This document shows positions 10,431 to 20,041 of a stretch of 64,000 nucleotides of DNA, in pieces. The notes beneath the pieces were generated by a model that ran no database searches, was not told the DNA's origin, and worked only from the letters and a program-made list of their open reading frames with translations. The DNA comes from an uncultured Sphingomonadales bacterium (GTDB taxonomy: Bacteria > Pseudomonadota > Alphaproteobacteria > Sphingomonadales > Sphingomonadaceae). The stretch lies in contig CAILBC010000012.1 in the NCBI GenBank assembly GCA_903832325.1, forward strand, positions 148,379 to 212,378. The letters run 5' to 3'. Position numbers and translations under genes: made by a program. Within the stretch, counting starts at the first letter, position 1, and each line of letters begins with the position of its first letter.

Positions 10431-11089
10431 ACGGCCCCCTTCAGCGCGGCGATGTTGGCGGCATAGTGATCGGGCCCGCCGCGGAATGTGGCCGTGCCCG
10501 CCACCAGCACATCGGCGCCGGCAGATATGCAGGATGCGGCAGTGGTGCGGTCTACCCCGCCATCGACTTCCAGATGGATTTGCCGCCCGGTCTTGTCGAT
10601 CATCCGCCGGATCGCTTCGATCTTGCGCAATTGGCTGGTGATGAAGCTTTGCCCGCCAAATCCGGGGTTCACGCTCATCACCAGCACCAGGTCGATATCG
10701 TCGATCAGATAATCGAGCATCTTGGCCGGGGTTGCGGGATTGAGCGAAATGCCGGCTTTCTTGCCCAGCGCCTTGATCGCCTGGATCGTGCGGTGGGTGT
10801 GGGGCCCGGCTTCGGGGTGAACGGTGATGATGTCGGCGCCGGCGGCGGCAAACGCTTCAAGGAACCCGTCGACCGGCGAAATCATCAGGTGCACGTCAAA
10901 CGGCTTGGCCGTGTGCGGGCGCAGCGCCTTGACCACGCCGGGCCCGATGGTCAGGTTCGGCACAAAATGGCCGTCCATCACGTCGACATGAATCCAGTCG
11001 GCGCCCGCCGCGTCGATGGCGCGAACCTCTTCACCCAGCCGGGCAAAATCGGCGGACAGGATCGACGGGGAAATCAGTGGCACGGTCAT
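10427..11089 (-). CDS. rpe: Ribulose-phosphate 3-epimerase
   Basis: [55 protein letters not shown]. Confidence 0.96.
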   Translation of the reverse strand: MTVPLISPSILSADFARLGEEVRAIDAAGADWIHVDVMDGHFVPNLTIGPGVVKALRPHTAKPFDVHLMISPVDGFLEAFAAAGADIITVHPEAGPHTHRTIQAIKALGKKAGISLNPATPAKMLDYLIDDIDLVLVMSVNPGFGGQSFITSQLRKIEAIRRMIDKTGRQIHLEVDGGVDRTTAASCISAGADVLVAGTATFRGGPDHYAANIAALKGAV

Positions 11090-11103
11090 TGCGGCAACCC
11101 GGT

Positions 11104-11184
11104 CCATTCGTAGCGCCGCAGGGAGCGGCACCATTTGTAGCGCCGCAGAGCGCGGCATCATTTGTAGCGCCGCAGAGAGCGGCT
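11104..11184. repeat. 27-bp tandem repeat x3 immediately upstream of rpe
   Basis: CCATTYGTAGCGCCGCAGRGMGCGGCA units at 11104, 11131 and 11158. Confidence 0.93.
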
Positions 11185-11448
11185 TGGGGGCGGCCAATCG
11201 CGGCTGCGCATGCGGCGCAGGCCGGTCAGAACTGCCCGTGTTCAGGCGATACCCACGGGGGGATGGGGCCACAAGCGGTATTGCGCGCGTTTTCCACACG
11301 CTCTGTCGCGATTGACGCCATTTCCGACGGGTTTGGGCAGCAAAGGTTGCAGCGGACTGTGCCTGCACCGGTGCATCTGTCACTGCGGTGCGACACTTTC
11401 CCACTGCGGCGCGGTCTTGCGCAGGGCGTGCGTTTGGCGCAAGGCGCA

Positions 11449-12009
11449 ATGATCGGAAGCTTTCGGGCGAAACCTTGCATGCGTTTGATCGACCGGTTCG
11501 TGATGCCCTGGCGCAGCGTTTGCGCCAATTCCATGCGCTCGCTGGCGGTTTTTGCCGCGCCTTTGCTGGTGTATGGCGCTTTGGCGTGCGGCACTCCGGC
11601 GCATGCCGCGCCACCCTGTCTGGGCCCGGCCAGCAGCACCTGGATCACGATTTCGGTCGATGGCGTGCGCAATGCCGAAGGGCAGATCGCGACCACGGTC
11701 TATGCCGATGCGCCGGAGCGGTTTCTGGTCAAGAACGGATCGCTCTATGTCGTGCGCACACCTGCGGTGGCGGGCGTGACGAAATACTGCGTATTCGTGC
11801 CGCAAGTCGGCGTCTACGCCATCGCGATCTATCATGATGAGGACAATTCGGGCACGATCAACCGATCGGGTGTGCTGGGCATTCCCACCGAAGGCTTCGG
11901 GTTTTCCAACAATCCGCCCACGCTGGCCAGCCTGCCCACGTTCCGTTCGGTGCGGCTGAACATTCCGCGCACCAATCTGGCCACGACCATCCATCTGAAA
12001 TATCCCTGA
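11449..12009 (+). CDS. DUF2141 domain-containing exported protein
   Basis: [20 protein letters not shown]...[34 protein letters not shown]; start could also be 11479. Confidence 0.8.
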   Translation: MIGSFRAKPCMRLIDRFVMPWRSVCANSMRSLAVFAAPLLVYGALACGTPAHAAPPCLGPASSTWITISVDGVRNAEGQIATTVYADAPERFLVKNGSLYVVRTPAVAGVTKYCVFVPQVGVYAIAIYHDEDNSGTINRSGVLGIPTEGFGFSNNPPTLASLPTFRSVRLNIPRTNLATTIHLKYP

Positions 12010-12024
12010 CCGGGCGGTTGCGGC

Positions 12025-12996
12025 ATGACCGATCGCGAACGCTCGGCGCCTTTGGCACCGGTTCTCGTCGCCGCGCCGTTGCCGGCGGTGACCATGGCCG
12101 CGCTGGAACGCGCCTTTACGGTCCATTGCCTGTGGCAGGGCGTGGCCGATGCCGATCTGGCCACAGTGCGCGGCATTGCGGCCAGCACTCTGGCGCAAGG
12201 CATCGGCGAAGATCTGTTTGCCCGTTGCCCGGCACTGGAACTGATCGCCAATTTCGGCGTCGGCTATGACAATATCGATATTGCCGCGGCCGTGCGGCGC
12301 GGCCTGGTGGTCACCAACACGGCGGGCGTGCTGGATGAAGAAGTTGCCGATCTGACATTGGGCCTGGTGCTTGCCACGCTGCGGCGGTTGCCCGCGGCCG
12401 AACGGTTCCTGCGCGACGGGCATTGGCAACACGGCAGCTTTCCCCTGTCGCCATCGCTGCGCGGGCGCCGTGTCGGGATTGTCGGGCTGGGCGGCATCGG
12501 CAAGGCGGTGGCGCGCCGGCTGCATGGCTTTGCGGTCGATATTGCCTGGTATGGCCGCACGCTGCAGCCCGAAATCGGCTATCGCCGGGCGCCATCGCTG
12601 CTGGCGCTGGCGCAGGACAGCGATGTGCTGATCGTGATCGTGCCCGGCGGCCCTGCCACGCGGCACATGATCGATGCGCCGGTGCTTTCCGCGCTGGGGC
12701 CCGATGGCGTGTTGATAAATGTGTCACGCGGCAGCGTGGTGGACGAAGCAGCGCTGATCACCGCGCTGCAACAGCGCACGATCCTGGCCGCGGGGCTGGA
12801 TGTGTTCGAACGCGAACCGCATGTGCCTGCTGCGCTGATCGCCTGCGACAACGCGGTGTTGCTGCCGCATGTCGGTTCGGCATCGGAACTGACGCGCCAG
12901 GCCATGGGGCAGATGATGGTGGACAACCTGGCTTCGTGGTTTGCGGGGCGCGGCCCACTGACCCCGGTGCCCGAAACGCGGCACTTGCTCAGATAA
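12025..12996 (+). CDS. D-isomer specific 2-hydroxyacid dehydrogenase
   Basis: GRRVGIVGLGGIGKAVARRLHGF, NVSRGSVVDEAAL, GLDVFEREPHVP, LLPHVGSAS. Confidence 0.92.
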   Translation: MTDRERSAPLAPVLVAAPLPAVTMAALERAFTVHCLWQGVADADLATVRGIAASTLAQGIGEDLFARCPALELIANFGVGYDNIDIAAAVRRGLVVTNTAGVLDEEVADLTLGLVLATLRRLPAAERFLRDGHWQHGSFPLSPSLRGRRVGIVGLGGIGKAVARRLHGFAVDIAWYGRTLQPEIGYRRAPSLLALAQDSDVLIVIVPGGPATRHMIDAPVLSALGPDGVLINVSRGSVVDEAALITALQQRTILAAGLDVFEREPHVPAALIACDNAVLLPHVGSASELTRQAMGQMMVDNLASWFAGRGPLTPVPETRHLLR

Positions 12997-13747
12997 CCGG
13001 GGGTTTTCCCACTTCGGCCAGTGCCTGGGCAAAATGCCAGAGCGCGGTTTCTTCGGCCAGCGCGTGATAATGCGGATCATCGATATCGATCCACCAGGCA
13101 TCCTCGATATCGAGCGTGGCGGCGCGATCATAGGCGGCCAGCGCCTGCACCCCTTCGGACAGCGAACCGGCTTTGCCGCTGGCGATGGCCGCGCGGATTG
13201 CCGGGGCCAGTTCGGGCGTGACCAGAAACGCGCCGCAATCGACAGCATCATACGTGCGGATGGTCTTGCCAATGGCGCGGATCATGCCGCGGTCATCGGT
13301 TTCCACCCAGGTCGCATCCTCCGGATCGATCAGCGGATTGTCCAGCCGGCGGTCGATCGCCAGCGTCAGCCCGCAATCGGGGCGCGATTCGGCCATCAGC
13401 CGCGCCAGGATTTCCACATCGAACAGATGGTCGGCCATCATCAGCAGGTAATTGCCATCGCAGCGGGTGGCGCCGGCAATCACCGAATGCCCGTTGGGTG
13501 TTGACCAGTCGGTCAGCCGCACCGGCACGATCGGGATGGCCAGCCGGAGCGACAACTCGGCCAGAAACCGTTCCAGCCGATCGGCCTCGTGCCCGGTCAC
13601 GACCACCACGCGGGTCACCCCGGCAAGCACGGCCTGGCGAATCGACAGCTCGATGATCGGAACGCCGCACACCGGCGTCAGCGGCTTTGACGGCGATAGC
13701 GCGGCCAGCCGGCTGCCATAGCCGGCGGCGATGATCAACGCATCCAT
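12989..13747 (-). CDS. Sugar-phosphate-type nucleotidyltransferase, resembling CTP:inositol-1-phosphate cytidylyltransferase (IPCT)
   Basis: AAGYGSRLAALSPSKPLTPVCGVPIIE signature; NGHSVIAGA, LMMADHLFD, DPEDATWVETDDRGMIRAIGK; adjacent to inositol-phosphate synthase. Confidence 0.75.
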   Translation of the reverse strand: MDALIIAAGYGSRLAALSPSKPLTPVCGVPIIELSIRQAVLAGVTRVVVVTGHEADRLERFLAELSLRLAIPIVPVRLTDWSTPNGHSVIAGATRCDGNYLLMMADHLFDVEILARLMAESRPDCGLTLAIDRRLDNPLIDPEDATWVETDDRGMIRAIGKTIRTYDAVDCGAFLVTPELAPAIRAAIASGKAGSLSEGVQALAAYDRAATLDIEDAWWIDIDDPHYHALAEETALWHFAQALAEVGKPPVI

Positions 13748-13878
13748 GCGTGTGCTTTCCCCAACACCATTCTGTCCTTGTCCGGCGGCACCATTTCTGT
13801 GCAAGCCGGCCCCCTCGGCGAAAAAGGGCGGCGCCAGCCAGATGCCAACGCCGCCCGAAACGCCGAAAAGAAACCGGA

Positions 13879-14979
13879 TTATTCGGCCGCGAGGGCCGGT
13901 TCGGTAATATATTCTTCGACCAGCTGCGCGGCGACATCATCGCTGAACTGCTGTGGCGGATGCTTGCAGAAATAGGCCGACGGGCCGATCAGTGCCCCGC
14001 CTTCGCCGCGTTCCAGCGCAACCTTGCAGCAACGGATCGCATCCATCACGCAGGCCGCCGAATTCGGGCTGTCTTCGACCGACAGGCGCAGTTCCAGGTT
14101 CATCGGAACATTGCCCCACTGCGTGCCTTCCAGACGAAGGAAGCACAGCTTGTTGTCTTTTTGCCAGGGAACATAGTCCGACGGGCCGACATGGATGTTT
14201 TCATCCGCAAGACGCTGCGCGAGCATGGCCTGCACCGCCTCGGTCTTCGATTCCTTCTTGCTGCCCAGCCGCTGGCGGTCGAGCATGTTCATGAAATCGG
14301 TATTGCCGCCGGTGTTCAGCTGGTAGGTTTTTTCCACCGTTACGCCGCGCGCGCCAAACAGGCTGGACAGCACGCGATGGACGATGGTGGCGCCCACTTG
14401 CGCCTTGATGTCATCGCCCACGATCGGCAGCCGCTTGGCGCGGAACCGGGCTTCCCATTCCGGGGTGCTGGCGATGAACACGGGCATGCAGTTGACCACC
14501 GCAACGCCGGCTTCGAGCGCGCATTCCATGTAGAATTCGGTGGCGGTCTGCGATCCGACGGGCAGGAAGTTCAACAGCACCTCGGCGCCCGACGTCTTCA
14601 GCGCGGCAACCATGCTGTCGTGCGTCGCTTCAGGGGCATCGGCAACGATGAAGCCGCGATCGCCCATTCCGGTCATATGATCGGCCACCCCGTCAAGGAT
14701 GCAGCCCATGATCACCTTGTTGCCGGTCTGCGGCACGTCGGCATGGAACACGGCGGTGCAATTGGGGCCGGCGAAGATCGCCTCACCCAGATCCTTGCCC
14801 ACTTTGCGCGCATCGACATCAACGCCGAGCACGAATTCCACATCACCCGCGCCATAGCCACCGATCCGGTCATGGATCAGCCCACCGGCCGAATTGTTCT
14901 GACGGTAAAAGTACACTCCCTGGACAAGCGAGCTGGCGCAGTTGCCCACGCCGATCACCGCGACCTTGATTGGCTTCAT
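13879..14979 (-). CDS. ino1: Myo-inositol-1-phosphate synthase (short actinobacterial/archaeal type)
   Basis: IKVAVIGVGNCASSLVQGVYFY, GVDVDARKVGKDL, NFLPVGSQTATEFY, VGDDIKAQVGATIVHR, QLNTGGNTDFMNM. Confidence 0.95.
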   Translation of the reverse strand: MKPIKVAVIGVGNCASSLVQGVYFYRQNNSAGGLIHDRIGGYGAGDVEFVLGVDVDARKVGKDLGEAIFAGPNCTAVFHADVPQTGNKVIMGCILDGVADHMTGMGDRGFIVADAPEATHDSMVAALKTSGAEVLLNFLPVGSQTATEFYMECALEAGVAVVNCMPVFIASTPEWEARFRAKRLPIVGDDIKAQVGATIVHRVLSSLFGARGVTVEKTYQLNTGGNTDFMNMLDRQRLGSKKESKTEAVQAMLAQRLADENIHVGPSDYVPWQKDNKLCFLRLEGTQWGNVPMNLELRLSVEDSPNSAACVMDAIRCCKVALERGEGGALIGPSAYFCKHPPQQFSDDVAAQLVEEYITEPALAAE

Positions 14980-15290
14980 GTAAGCACGTCCTCTTCGACA
15001 GGCACCGGTACGGGGTGCTGTCATCAAAGTGCCTTAGTTTGCGAAATTGTGCCGGATTGCAAGCGGAATCCCCCGGCAGTCAAGCAAGCCCGGAAAACCG
15101 TGCCGTTTCGGGCCCGAAACGATGGCGCTGCGGCGCACAAATCTGGCACTTCGCCGCACGTGTCGGGCGGGTCACCCGCAAAGCGCGGTGGCGTGGTGGG
15201 CAAAGTCCGCCTATGCAGTGCGGCAGGTGCTTTTGCGCCGGCCCCCCCCTTTGGCCCAAACTCCTTTGAAAAGGCAAAGAGCACCACACC

Positions 15291-16220
15291 ATGGCGACAG
15301 CATCCCGCGAACGGCCGCGCCGCCCGCGCGAATTGCAGGATTCGCTCAATCACTATCTCTATCACCCGCTGGCCTGGCGGCTGGCGCGCGCGCTTGCGCC
15401 CACCCCTGTCACGCCCAACATGGTGTCGGTGGCCGGCGGGCTGTTCGTGGTGGCGGCGGGGCTGGTCTATTGGCAGGGGTCGGCCTGGGGGCTGGTCTGG
15501 CCGTGGGGCGCGTTGCTGGGGCTGATGCTGCACATGACGTGGCACGTGGTCGATGGCGCCGATGGCGATCTGGCGCGGCTGACCGGGCGCAGCAGCCCGA
15601 TGGGCGAACTGGTTGACGGCATTTGCGATTATGCCAGCCATATCGTGCTCTATGTGCTGCTGGTGCTGGTGCTGGCGCCATCGATCGGCTGGTTCTGGGC
15701 GTGGTTCTGGGCGCTGTTTGCCGGGGCGAGCCACATTGCACAGGCCAATTTCGTGGAAGTGCAGCGCCGGTTCTATCAATATTGGACATATGGCGTGCCC
15801 TGGCTGAACAATGCCACGCAGAACGATGCCGCGCTGTTCAAGGACAAGCGCGGCGTATCATGGATTCTGCGCGGGTTCGTGCTGGGCTATCTGCGGCTGG
15901 CTTCGGGGATGAGCCCGCACGCGATGACCATCGATGCCGCGGTAACCCGCGCGATTGCCGCCGACCGCGCCGGCGATGGCACTGCGCTCGCGCAGATCCG
16001 CGCCGAAGTACAGCGCGAACAACGCCCCTTGCTGGTGATGCTGAAGGCGCTTGGCCCCAATCCGCGCGCGATCATCCTGGGCGCGGCGATGCTGGCGGGC
16101 AGCCCCTTGTGGTATTTCGTCTATCAGTCGCTGGCGCTCAACGCGCTGCTGGTCTTTGCCGTGCGCCGCGAAGATGCCGCGGCGCTGCGGGTGGTGGAAA
16201 GGCTGGCGCTCAGGACCTGA
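15291..16220 (+). CDS. CDP-alcohol phosphatidyltransferase family membrane protein
   Basis: DGADGDLARLTGRSSPMGELVDGICD fits D-x2-DG-x2-AR-x8-G-x3-D-x3-D; multiple TM segments. Confidence 0.92.
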   Translation: MATASRERPRRPRELQDSLNHYLYHPLAWRLARALAPTPVTPNMVSVAGGLFVVAAGLVYWQGSAWGLVWPWGALLGLMLHMTWHVVDGADGDLARLTGRSSPMGELVDGICDYASHIVLYVLLVLVLAPSIGWFWAWFWALFAGASHIAQANFVEVQRRFYQYWTYGVPWLNNATQNDAALFKDKRGVSWILRGFVLGYLRLASGMSPHAMTIDAAVTRAIAADRAGDGTALAQIRAEVQREQRPLLVMLKALGPNPRAIILGAAMLAGSPLWYFVYQSLALNALLVFAVRREDAAALRVVERLALRT

Positions 16221-17688
16221 CGGCCTGATCCCGATCACGCAGGAACAGCGCCAGCACCACGATCACCAGCGCCTCGATCACGGCCCAGACCATCCAGTGC
16301 GAATGGTTGTAGAGAAAAACGCCGATGGCCGGGGACACGATATAGGCCGAACCGTTCACCGCCGCGACAATGCCGGCCGCCTGGCCCTGTTCGCGCAAGC
16401 TGACCGCCAGGCTGGCCCCGGCGGTGAAGCCGGGCCGAAACAGGCCGAATCCCACTGAACAGATGGCAAAACCGGTGGCGATGGCATGCAGGTCCTGCCC
16501 CAGCGCCACAGGCAGGGTGCCCACCGCGACCAGCGCCATGCCGATCATCGTCGACAGCCGCGGCCCCAGCCCCAGCATCGGAATCAGCCCCCATTGCGCC
16601 AGCAGCATCGCGATCGCGCCGACCATCAGCACCAGGCCGATCGGCCCGGCGGCGGCATCGGGCTGGTGGCGCAGGCCCAGCCGGTCAAGCAGCAGGAACC
16701 CGATCACCCCCAGCATGATCGATTGCGCCTGCCCGCCCAGCGTGCCGGCAATCAGCCAGCGCCGGATGCGCGGATCGGCCCAGCGCAGCCGGCCATCGCC
16801 CGCATCCGCGTCCCCGGCATTGTCCTGTTCAATATTGTCCGCTTCATCATCGCCAACCGCATTGCCGTTGCCCAGCCAGCCATCGGCATGTTCGCCAAAG
16901 GCCTGCGCACGGCCGGTGCGGCCGCGGGCGGCACCTGCGCCGGTCAGGTGTGCCGGGGCCTGTTCGTCGCCCATGTCGCCGTCCTGCGGCGAATCATCGG
17001 GCAGCCCCACGCGCAGCATCGCCAGCACCACCAGCGCGCCCAGCGTAAACCCGGCGAAGGGCCCGATCAGGCCGATGCCGGGCAAAATCAGCAAGGGCGC
17101 GAGCGCCGGGCCGAGCGCGGTGCCCAGGCCAAAGCTGCTGGCGACCATCGACAGCGCCTTGGTACGTTCGGCGCGGCTGGTGCGGCTGGCCACATAGGCC
17201 TGCACTGCGGGCGGCGCGGCCGATCCGAACGTGCCATAAAGCGACCGGGCGACTGCAAACAGCACGATCGCGGTCATCCCGCTGACCAGACCCTTCAATC
17301 CCGCCAGCAGCGCCGCGCCGCACAGCGCGAACGACAGCGCAAAGGCCGCCAGGCCCAGCGCCATCATCGCCTTGCGCCCGCGCTGGTCCGACCGGCGCGC
17401 CCAGAACGGGGCCAGCAACATCCACAACAGCGCCGACCACGAATAGGCCAGGCTGACCCACACATCGGCAATGCCCAGGTGCGTGCCGATCGACGGCATG
17501 ACCGATTGCATCGCGGTGTTGCCCGCGGCGATGATCAGCATGACCGCAAACAGCAGTGCCATCCGCGCCGGGGGCAGGCTCTGCGGCGAAGTTGGCACCT
17601 GGCCCGCCGGTTCGTCGTGCACGGCGGCATGGGCCGCCGGCTCTCGCAAAGGCGTTCGCAAAGGCTGGGGCAAAGACTGGTCGGTCAT
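16210..17688 (-). CDS. MFS transporter
   Basis: MFS-type repeats (GTHLGIADVWVSLAYSWSALLWMLLAPFWARRSDQRGRK); long acidic/Gly-rich central loop. Confidence 0.85.
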   Translation of the reverse strand: MTDQSLPQPLRTPLREPAAHAAVHDEPAGQVPTSPQSLPPARMALLFAVMLIIAAGNTAMQSVMPSIGTHLGIADVWVSLAYSWSALLWMLLAPFWARRSDQRGRKAMMALGLAAFALSFALCGAALLAGLKGLVSGMTAIVLFAVARSLYGTFGSAAPPAVQAYVASRTSRAERTKALSMVASSFGLGTALGPALAPLLILPGIGLIGPFAGFTLGALVVLAMLRVGLPDDSPQDGDMGDEQAPAHLTGAGAARGRTGRAQAFGEHADGWLGNGNAVGDDEADNIEQDNAGDADAGDGRLRWADPRIRRWLIAGTLGGQAQSIMLGVIGFLLLDRLGLRHQPDAAAGPIGLVLMVGAIAMLLAQWGLIPMLGLGPRLSTMIGMALVAVGTLPVALGQDLHAIATGFAICSVGFGLFRPGFTAGASLAVSLREQGQAAGIVAAVNGSAYIVSPAIGVFLYNHSHWMVWAVIEALVIVVLALFLRDRDQAVRS

Positions 17689-17800
17689 GCGCTGGCAGGC
17701 TCCCCTCACCCGGAAAACCGGATTCTCGCGCCCGGTAAGCGGCTTGGCCGGTACTGGCAATGGGGCATTGTCGAAATGGGGCGGCGAACCGGCGCGCCCT

Positions 17801-18619
17801 TCAGGCCGGGGTGGAGGGGCTGATTGTCGTGCCGTTTCCGTTGATCGGGCCGAACTGCTGATACGTCGACGCGATCATCGCGGTGAAATAAACATAGCCC
17901 ACTGAAAGCAGCAGCGCCCCCACCGCTTCGCTGGCCAGCCGTTGCACTTCGGGCTGGGCAAAGCCGGCCAGGATCACTGCCACCACGATTGCGGCCAGCG
18001 CATAGACCACCAGAAACAGCGTCAGCGCGGGGCCGAAAAACAGCGCCAGCGCGCCAAACCGGCCGCGCGTGCGCATCAGCCCGGCGCCGATCGCGCGAAA
18101 CGGATTTTGCAGCCGCTGCGCGACCATTTCCGGGCCGATCAGCATGGTTCGCGTGATCGGGTAGATCATGATCACCAGCGCCAGCAGCGTGGCCACGCCC
18201 TGCGGCAGCACCATGGCCAGCACGGCAAGCGCGACAACCGCCACCACCGACAGCATCAGCGCCACCAGCACCTGCACCACCAGATAACTGGGCAACAGCC
18301 GCAGGGCCCGCCCGATCGCCTCTCGCACGGTGGGCCGGTCGCGATCGAGCAGCATGGCCAGCAGCGTCAGATACCCCGCCAGCATCGGCAACGACAATGC
18401 GATCAGCAGCGGCCCGGCGGTGACATAGAATTGCGAAACCGCCTCAACCATCTGGTCCTGGTTCATGCCATTGGTCAATTGCGGGGTGGGCAGCACCACC
18501 GCGGCGATCAGGCCGGGCATCAGAAAGAACACCCCGGCAATCGCGGCCAGCATGTCGCGATTGGTCGAAACCATGCGCCGGGCGGCCTGCCATGCGGTGC
18601 TGCTGTCGAGCGTTGCCAC
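17801..18619 (-). CDS. Multi-TM membrane protein, glycerophosphodiester phosphodiesterase membrane-domain-like
   Basis: [41 protein letters not shown] and further TMs; proposed GTG start at 18619. Confidence 0.55.
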   Translation of the reverse strand: MATLDSSTAWQAARRMVSTNRDMLAAIAGVFFLMPGLIAAVVLPTPQLTNGMNQDQMVEAVSQFYVTAGPLLIALSLPMLAGYLTLLAMLLDRDRPTVREAIGRALRLLPSYLVVQVLVALMLSVVAVVALAVLAMVLPQGVATLLALVIMIYPITRTMLIGPEMVAQRLQNPFRAIGAGLMRTRGRFGALALFFGPALTLFLVVYALAAIVVAVILAGFAQPEVQRLASEAVGALLLSVGYVYFTAMIASTYQQFGPINGNGTTISPSTPA

Positions 18620-18643
18620 GTCTTCATCCCATATTGCGGCAGT

Positions 18644-18688
18644 GTTGCCGGAAACGATGTTGCCGGAAACGATGTCACCGGAAACGAT
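18644..18688. repeat. 15-bp tandem repeat x3 (GTTGCCGGAAACGAT)
   Basis: Two identical units plus GTCACCGGAAACGAT. Confidence 0.93.
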
Positions 18689-18781
18689 GCGCCGCCCAGA
18701 TACCGGGATATTGCAGATCCCGGCAAGACCAGCCTTGTAGAGTATCGGATGGACCAAGGGGAAACGGTTTTCGATTGCGGC

Positions 18782-18996
18782 GCATCGCTTCTGCAAAAAA
18801 CCGGTTCCCACCCTTCCGCCGTGCTCAGGGCGTGCTTTTTTGCGCGATGCGTTGCAGGAGGTCGCATCGCTTATGCAAAAAACCGGTTCCCACCCTTCGG
18901 CCATGCTCAGGGCATGCTTTTTTGCGCGATGCGTTTCAGGAGGTCGCATCGCCTATGCAAAAAACCGGTTCCCACTTTTTTGCGCGATGCTTTAGG
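18782..18996 (+). repeat. Compound AACCGGTT repeat array upstream of lipB: two 82-bp units plus one short terminal unit
   Basis: Units start at 18782, 18864 and 18946; core GCAAAAAACCGGTTCCCAC...TTTTTTGCGCGATGC. Confidence 0.95.
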
Positions 18997-19006
18997 GGGC
19001 ATTGGC

Positions 19007-19684
19007 ATGACCATGGCCCCGTCGATCCGCGATATCGCCATTCAGGCCGAAACCGCCGCAGTGCCCTATCGCGCCGCGCTTGACGCGATGACGGCGCGCA
19101 ACGCGGCGATTGCCGATGGCACGCAGGGTGAACTGGTCTGGCTGCTAGAACACCCGCCGGTCTATACCGCCGGCACCAGCGCGGTGGACGAAGACTTGAT
19201 CGATGCGCGGTTTGATGTGGTCAATGCGGGGCGCGGCGGGCGCCACACCTATCATGGTCCGGGCCAGCGCATCGGCTATCTGATGCTCGATCTGCGCCGC
19301 CGCAATCGCGATGCGCGCGGGCCAGATGTGCGCCGGTTCGTCCACGCGGTGGAAGGCTGGGTTATCGACACGCTGGGCGATTTCGGAGTGGAGGCATGGC
19401 GCGCGCCGGGCCGCATCGGCATCTGGACCCGTGGCCGCGATGGTGCCGAGGCGAAAATCGGCGCGATCGGCATCCGCATCCGCCGCTGGGTGACGATGCA
19501 CGGTTTTTCGGTCAACTTGTCGCCCGATCTGTCGCATTTTGCCGGAATCGTGCCCTGCGGCATTGCCGATCATGGCGTTACCAGCCTGGCCGATCTGGGG
19601 CTGGAGGTTGCGCCCGCGGCATGGGATAAGGCACTGCTGGCGCGGATGGATGCGTTTCTGGATGCGATCGACGCGCCGGCCTGA
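19007..19684 (+). CDS. lipB: Octanoyltransferase
   Basis: [68 protein letters not shown]. Confidence 0.95.
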   Translation: MTMAPSIRDIAIQAETAAVPYRAALDAMTARNAAIADGTQGELVWLLEHPPVYTAGTSAVDEDLIDARFDVVNAGRGGRHTYHGPGQRIGYLMLDLRRRNRDARGPDVRRFVHAVEGWVIDTLGDFGVEAWRAPGRIGIWTRGRDGAEAKIGAIGIRIRRWVTMHGFSVNLSPDLSHFAGIVPCGIADHGVTSLADLGLEVAPAAWDKALLARMDAFLDAIDAPA

Positions 19685-19722
19685 TGTTTGACCCGGTTTC
19701 CTGTTGCAACGGACGTTCTGTC

Positions 19723-20028
19723 ATGCCGCTTTCCCCCGTATTTGCCCGGTCCTGCGCCCTGGCGCTGCTTTGCGCGGCGGCGCTGGGCGGTTGCGGCAAG
19801 GCGCCGGCCCCACCCGCGGGCAAGGCCGCCGGTGCGCAAGTGCTGCCCGGAACGATCAGCGATTCGATGCTCAATCTGGACCAGTCGCAGGCGCAGCCGC
19901 TGCTCCAGCCGGCCCCGCGCACCCGCGCTGCCGGCCCGGATGCCCCGAGCGACGCCGCCGATGACCCGGCCGCCGCCCCGACTGATTCGCCCCCGGCAAA
20001 GCCCGAGGTGATCAAGCCCCCGGCCTAG
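19723..20028 (+). CDS. Small putative lipoprotein
   Basis: Signal sequence ending LGGC (lipobox), Pro/Ala-rich remainder. Confidence 0.6.
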   Translation: MPLSPVFARSCALALLCAAALGGCGKAPAPPAGKAAGAQVLPGTISDSMLNLDQSQAQPLLQPAPRTRAAGPDAPSDAADDPAAAPTDSPPAKPEVIKPPA

Positions 20029-20041
20029 GGCATGTTGAAAT

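Noticed and set aside
17801-18949. Long N-terminal extension of the membrane protein ([42 protein letters not shown])
   Set aside because: It is translation through the AACCGGTT repeat array. The same pseudo-peptide (HALSxxEGWEPVF) appears in ORFs at 8118 and 18520, so it marks repeat DNA, not protein.
18782-18996. CRISPR array at the 82-bp repeats (and at 8283-8446, 11104-11184)
   Set aside because: Units are contiguous with no unique spacers, and no cas genes are present.
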